Of a stretch of 64,000 nt of DNA, positions 58,531 through 64,000 are shown in pieces. The translations under genes and the position numbers were made by a program. The notes beneath the pieces were generated by a model that saw only the letters and a list, made by a program, of their open reading frames with translations, did no database searches and was not told the origin of the DNA. Within the stretch, counting starts at the first letter, position 1; each line of letters starts with the position of its first letter. The DNA comes from Pseudomonas sp. 10S4 (GTDB lineage: Bacteria; Pseudomonadota; Gammaproteobacteria; Pseudomonadales; Pseudomonadaceae): positions 310,001 through 374,000 of the forward strand of contig NZ_CP133774.1 in assembly GCF_034344865.1 (NCBI RefSeq), given 5' to 3'.

Positions 58531-59277
58531 ATGAATTACAACTGGGACTGGGGCGTGTTCTTCAAGTCCACCGGCGTGGGCAGCGAGACCTATCTCGACT
58601 GGTACATCTCCGGTTTGGGCTGGACTATCGCCATCGCCGTCGTGGCGTGGATTGTTGCCTTGCTGCTGGGCTCGATCCTGGGTGTCATGCGCACCGTACC
58701 GAACCGCGTCGTATCGGGCATCGCGACCTGCTACGTCGAACTCTTCCGTAACGTGCCGCTGCTGGTTCAGCTGTTCATCTGGTACTTCCTGGTGCCCGAT
58801 CTGCTGCCGCAAAACCTGCAGGACTGGTACAAGCAAGACCTGAACCCGACCACCTCGGCCTACCTGAGCGTTGTCGTGTGCCTGGGTCTGTTCACCGCTG
58901 CTCGCGTTTGCGAACAAGTGCGCACCGGCATTCAGGCGTTGCCACGTGGCCAGGAATCCGCCGCGCGTGCCATGGGCTTCAAGCTGCCGCAGATCTACTG
59001 GAACGTGCTGCTGCCCCAGGCCTACCGCATCATCATTCCGCCGCTTACCTCGGAATTTCTGAACGTCTTCAAGAACTCGTCCGTGGCCTCGCTGATCGGC
59101 CTGATGGAGCTGCTCGCGCAGACCAAACAGACTGCCGAATTCTCCGCCAACCTGTTCGAAGCCTTCACCCTGGCGACCCTGATCTACTTCACCCTGAACA
59201 TGAGCCTGATGCTGCTGATGCGCCTGGTCGAGAAGAAAGTCGCCGTACCCGGCCTGATCTCCGTAGGGGGTAAATGA
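58531..59277 (+). CDS. aatQ: Glutamate/aspartate ABC permease, first subunit
   Basis: The 248-residue membrane protein has several helices and the ABC permease loop EQVRTGIQALPRGQESAARA (about 130-150) that touches the ATPase. GGGGAGACCCTA precedes the ATG. It overlaps aatM by four bases. Confidence 0.92.
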   Translation: MNYNWDWGVFFKSTGVGSETYLDWYISGLGWTIAIAVVAWIVALLLGSILGVMRTVPNRVVSGIATCYVELFRNVPLLVQLFIWYFLVPDLLPQNLQDWYKQDLNPTTSAYLSVVVCLGLFTAARVCEQVRTGIQALPRGQESAARAMGFKLPQIYWNVLLPQAYRIIIPPLTSEFLNVFKNSSVASLIGLMELLAQTKQTAEFSANLFEAFTLATLIYFTLNMSLMLLMRLVEKKVAVPGLISVGGK

Positions 59278-59948
59278 TGGATTTCGATTTCAGCGGCATT
59301 ATTCCGTCCCTGCCCGGCCTGTGGAACGGCATGGTCATGACCCTGCAACTGATGACGCTGGGCATCATCGGCGGGCTGATCCTCGGCCACCATCCTGGCG
59401 CTGATGCGCCTGTCGTCGAGCAAACTGCTGTCGCGGGTTGCCGGCGCCTACGTGAACTACTTCCGTTCGATCCCGCTGCTGCTGGTCTCACCTGGTTCTA
59501 CCTGGCGGTGCCGTTCGTGCTGCGCTGGATCACCGGCGAAGACACCCCGATCGGCGCGTTCACCTCGTGCATCGTGGCGTTCATGATGTTCGAAGCGGCG
59601 TACTTCTGCGAAATCGTCCGCGCTGGCGTGCAGTCGATTCCCAAGGGCCAGATGGGCGCAGCCCAGGCACTGGGCATGAGCTACGGCCAGATGATGCGCT
59701 TGATCATCCTGCCGCAAGCGTTCCGCAAGATGACCCCGCTGTTGCTGCAACAAAGCATCATCCTGTTTCAGGACACCTCGCTGGTCTACACCGTCGGCCT
59801 GGTGGACTTCCTCAATGCCTCGCGCGCCAGTGGCGACATCATCGGCCGCTCCAATGAGTTCCTGATCTTCGCAGGTCTCGTGTACTTCACAATCAGCTTT
59901 GCCGCCTCGCTGCTGGTCAAGCGTCTGCAAAAAAGGTTTGCCGTATGA
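59274..59948 (+). CDS. aatM: Glutamate/aspartate ABC permease, second subunit (33 residues out of frame)
   Basis: Reads [20 protein letters not shown] and, later, [20 protein letters not shown] (ATPase loop) to the end, 224 residues. Between 59388 and about 59488 the correct phase is +1: [31 protein letters not shown]. One extra C (GGCCACC for GGCACC) starts the slip and one lost base (GGTCTCACC) ends it, so the overall frame survives. Likely sequence error, but as read the core helices are scrambled. Confidence 0.88.
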   Translation: MMDFDFSGIIPSLPGLWNGMVMTLQLMTLGIIGGLILGHHPGADAPVVEQTAVAGCRRLRELLPFDPAAAGLTWFYLAVPFVLRWITGEDTPIGAFTSCIVAFMMFEAAYFCEIVRAGVQSIPKGQMGAAQALGMSYGQMMRLIILPQAFRKMTPLLLQQSIILFQDTSLVYTVGLVDFLNASRASGDIIGRSNEFLIFAGLVYFTISFAASLLVKRLQKRFAV

Positions 59949-60679
59949 TCTCTATCAAGAACATCAACAAGTGGTATGGCGACTTCCAGGTACTGACTGA
60001 TTGCAGCACCGAGGTCAAAAAAGGCGAGGTGATTGTGGTCTGTGGCCCGTCGGGCTCAGGCAAATCGACCCTGATCAAATGCGTCAACGCGCTCGAACCG
60101 TTCCAGAAAGGCGACGTGATCGTCGATGGCACGTCCATCGCCGACCCAAAGACCAACCTGCCGAAACTGCGTTCGCGGGTGGGCATGGTGTTCCAGCATT
60201 TCGAGCTGTTCCCGCACCTGACTATCACCGAAAACCTGACCATCGCGCAGATCAAGGTGTTGGGCCGCAGCAAGGAAGAAGCCACCAAGAAAGGCCTGCA
60301 ATTGCTGGAGCGCGTCGGTTTGTCGGCCCACGCTCACAAGCATCCGGGCCAACTCTCCGGTGGCCAGCAACAGCGTGTGGCGATTGCCCGTGCGCTGGCC
60401 ATGGACCCGATCGTCATGCTGTTCGACGAACCGACCTCGGCCCTCGACCCGGAAATGGTCAACGAAGTGCTCGACGTGATGGTGCAACTGGCCCAGGAAG
60501 GCATGACCATGATGTGTGTGACCCACGAAATGGGCTTCGCCCGTAAAGTGGCCGACCGGGTGATCTTCATGGACGCTGGCAAGATCATTGAAGACTGCCC
60601 GAAAGAGGAGTTCTTCGGCGACATCAACGCCCGCTCCGAGCGTGCGCAGCACTTCCTCGAGAAGATTTTGCAGCACTAA
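59945..60679 (+). CDS. aatP: Glutamate/aspartate ABC ATPase
   Basis: The 244-residue ATPase has Walker [10 protein letters not shown] (residues 36-44), [15 protein letters not shown] and Walker [13 protein letters not shown], all intact. It overlaps aatM by four bases and completes the importer. Confidence 0.95.
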   Translation: MISIKNINKWYGDFQVLTDCSTEVKKGEVIVVCGPSGSGKSTLIKCVNALEPFQKGDVIVDGTSIADPKTNLPKLRSRVGMVFQHFELFPHLTITENLTIAQIKVLGRSKEEATKKGLQLLERVGLSAHAHKHPGQLSGGQQQRVAIARALAMDPIVMLFDEPTSALDPEMVNEVLDVMVQLAQEGMTMMCVTHEMGFARKVADRVIFMDAGKIIEDCPKEEFFGDINARSERAQHFLEKILQH

Positions 60680-60699
60680 GAAAGGCACCGCTCCCCAAC

Positions 60700-60875
60700 T
60701 GTGGGAGCGGGTTTGTGTGGTGAGGGGCTTGCCCCGTTGGGTCGCGAAGCGGCCCCGGCATTTCAAAGTTAAACCGCATGCAATGGGTTTACGACTGCTT
60801 CGCAGCCGAACGGGGCGATGCGGCGTTCCGACAAGCCCCCTCACCACAGGCCCGCTCCCACATTGGATCGGCGGT
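60700..60875. repeat. Long inverted REP/BIME-type repeat region
   Basis: GTGGTGAGGGGCTTGCCCCGTT and AAGCCCCCTCACCAC are the main arms, with GTGGGAGCGGG at the start and CCCGCTCCCAC near the end. A short insertion (GATGCGGCGTTCCGAC) interrupts the second arm. Separates aatP and aauS. Confidence 0.75.
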
Positions 60876-60916
60876 GGCTTCTAGATTTGTGTTGTGGTTG
60901 ACCCAAGGCATCTGTG

Positions 60917-62814
60917 ATGAAATGCGACCCCACTCTCTATCGCGCAGCGCCGCCATCACTCGCCGTGAAACCCCGTCTGATTCGCCATCTGTTCCTGCCG
61001 CCGCTGGTCATCGCCCTGATGATCGGGTTGGGTTACATCGGCTTCTGGGTCAGTGAGCACTACGGGATTCGCAGCCTCAGCGAGAACGGCCAGCGTCAGC
61101 TGGAACTGCACGCCCGCGCCGTCGAGAGCGAGATCAGCAAGTACACCTACCTGCCCAGCCTGCTGGAACTTGAATCCAGTGTTTCAAAACTGCTCGACGA
61201 CCCAACGCCGCAAACCCGGCAAACGGTCAACGATTACCTTGAAGGCCTGAACCGGCGCAGCCGCAGTCGGGCTATCTATGTGATGGACACCACCGGTCGC
61301 GTTTTGGCCACCAGCAACTGGCGCGATGTCGACAGTTACCTCGGTGAAGACCTGTCCTTCCGTGCCTATTTCCAGAATGCCATCCGAGGCCAGCCGGGGC
61401 GGTTCTACGGCATCGGTAGCACCAACGGCGAACCCGGTTATTACCTGGCTCACGGCCTCGAAGAACACGGCAAGATCATCGGCGTCGCGGTGGTCAAGGT
61501 GCGTCTCGAAGCCATGGAAGAACGCTGGCAGCGCGCGCGCCTGGAAGCCTTCGTCAGCGATGAGAACGGCATCATCATTCTCTCCAGCGATCCGGCGCGG
61601 CGGCTCAAGTCAGTGGTGCCGCTGAGCGACGAGACCAAGGAAAAACTCGCCCGCAGCCTTCAGTACTACTGGTTCCCGCTGAACGAACTGCAACCCCTGG
61701 CCCGCGAAACCCTGGCCGAAGGCGTGGAGAAACTGACGTTCCCCGCCAACAGCGAACTGGCCTCCGACGAACAAGACATCACCTACCTGGCCCAGACCCG
61801 GCCCTTGAGCGACACCCCGTGGAATTTCACCCTGCTCACGCCGCTGGCAGACTTACGTCGTGAAGCAATCAATCAGGGGATTCTGGTGGCCGTGGCGTTT
61901 GCCTTGGTGGCGTTCCTGCTGATTGCCTGGAACGAACGGCGCAAGGTCATCGCCACCCGCCTCGCCGCCCGGGAAGCCTTGCAGGAAGCCAACAATCAAC
62001 TGGAGCGTCGGATTACCGAACGCACCACCGACCTGCGGGCCAGCAACGAACGGCTCAAAGGTCAGATCCGCGAACGCCGCCAGGCCGAAGAGACGTTACG
62101 CCGGGCTCAGGATGAACTGGTCCAGGCCGGTAAACTGGCGGCCATCGGCCAGATGTCGACCAGCATTGCCCACGAATTGAACCAGCCACTGGCCGCGCTG
62201 CGGACCTTGTCCGGCAACACCGTGCGCTTCCTCGAGCGCGGTCAGCTGGACGTCGCCAGCACCAACCTGAAAACCATCAACGAACTGATCGACCGCATGG
62301 GCCGGATCACCGCCAGCCTGCGCTCCTTCGCCAAACGCGGCGATGACAAGGGCCAGGCCAGTCTGGGCAAAGCCGTCGACGCGGCGCTACAACTGCTCGG
62401 CAGTCGGGTGGAAAGCGCTCACCTGCAACCGCATCGCGACTTCAAAGATGTGCAGGTGCAGATCGACCAGACGCGGCTTGAACAGATTCTGGTCAACCTG
62501 ATCGGCAATGCCCTCGACGCCATGCAGGCCCAACCGCTACCGGAACTGTGGCTGGAAGGCGAAGAGTTCGACGGCAAATATCGCCTGCGGGTGCGCGACA
62601 ACGGCCACGGCATCGACGCCGAAGCGCGCAAGCATTTGTTCGAACCGTTCTTCACCACCAAACCCGGCGCACAGGGCCTGGGCCTCGGCCTGACCCTCTC
62701 CGCCAGCCTGGCCGCGGCCACTGGCGGCCACTTGGGTGTCGAACACCCGGCCAGCGGTGGCACCACCTTCGTCCTCAGTTTACCGTTGGTAAGCCCCACT
62801 CCCGCCGAGCCAAT

Positions 62815-62818
<4 letters not shown>
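60917..62818 (+). CDS. aauS: Sensor histidine kinase AauS (DctB-like)
   Basis: ATG 60917 follows AAGGCATCTGTG; 633 residues. TM1 (about 25-45), a double-Cache periplasmic sensor (about 50-300), TM2 (about 320-340), a coil, HisKA with IAHELNQPLAALR (phospho-His) and HATPase with VRDNGHGI and GLGLGLTLS. It senses acidic amino acids and phosphorylates AauR. The TGA overlaps the aauR ATG by four bases. Confidence 0.92.

Positions 62819-64000
<1,182 letters not shown>

Overview
The window reads as chromosomal DNA of a Pseudomonas, most likely of the P. fluorescens group. It is GC-rich and dense with genes, carries many inverted REP-type repeats between genes, and holds Pseudomonas core neighbourhoods in familiar order: argP-ACT-argO, sodB, bifA, the imelysin cluster, inaA-warA-colSR, groESL-fxsA, mrp/metG, rnf-nth, argG-motY-pyrC-rnt, bfd-bfrB-grxD, argF, glpFKRD and aatJQMP-aauSR. 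These links rest on recalled synteny and on the protein sequences; no search was run.

Layout. 0-6.8 kb: end of an MFS exporter, a periplasmic double-Cache protein, a coiled-coil membrane protein, an NAD-dependent epimerase-like SDR, the argP regulator with an ACT-domain gene and the argO exporter, and sodB. 6.8-8.4 kb: no large gene; a small DUF6124/DUF3077-like gene behind a strongly folded leader, plus a dispersed structured repeat. 8.4-16.3 kb: the c-di-GMP phosphodiesterase bifA, then an iron-type periplasmic cluster (imelysin, DUF190, di-haem oxidoreductase, second imelysin, DUF1513). 16.3-23 kb: envelope genes (small secreted protein, inaA, warA, colS, colR, an LTA-synthase-family sulfatase, a PAP2 phosphatase). 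23-31.2 kb: groEL/groES, fxsA, a HugZ/PNPOx-like protein, an SDR, mrp and metG. 31.4-36.4 kb: an unusual rnf operon without rnfC, nth, and a small PA3496-like gene. 36.4-38.4 kb: a LuxR-type response regulator and an AT-rich accessory patch with a broken membrane-protein gene. 38.4-51.4 kb: argG, motY, pyrC, rnt, a 2-Cys peroxiredoxin, bfd, bfrB, grxD, a molybdopterin oxidoreductase, argF with a downstream ABC ATPase, a PhzF-like protein and ybaK. 51.4-57 kb: the glycerol regulon glpF-glpK-glpR-glpD. 57-64 kb: the acidic amino-acid ABC transporter with its sigma-54 two-component system (aatJQMP-aauSR); aauR runs off the window.

Regulation that can be read directly includes ArgR-type half-sites at exact 21-bp spacing before argG and a matching site before argF, a ColR-like box between colR and the LTA-synthase gene, TTCG-N4-CGAA GlpR-type operators before glpF and glpD, and a sigma-54 promoter with two AauR-type inverted repeats before aatJ.

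Two points deserve attention. First, the Rnf complex looks rewired: no rnfC, RnfB without its membrane anchor but with a long repetitive tail, and RnfA/RnfE missing most of the cysteines that hold the intramembrane [2Fe-2S] cluster, while the flavin-attachment threonines of RnfD and RnfG remain. Second, at least ten genes, including the essential groEL, carry one-base frameshifts. Several are in A6 or C-run homopolymers, and correcting them restores the usual family lengths. The simplest reading is residual indel error in the assembly, so the genes marked as frameshifted are probably intact in the organism.
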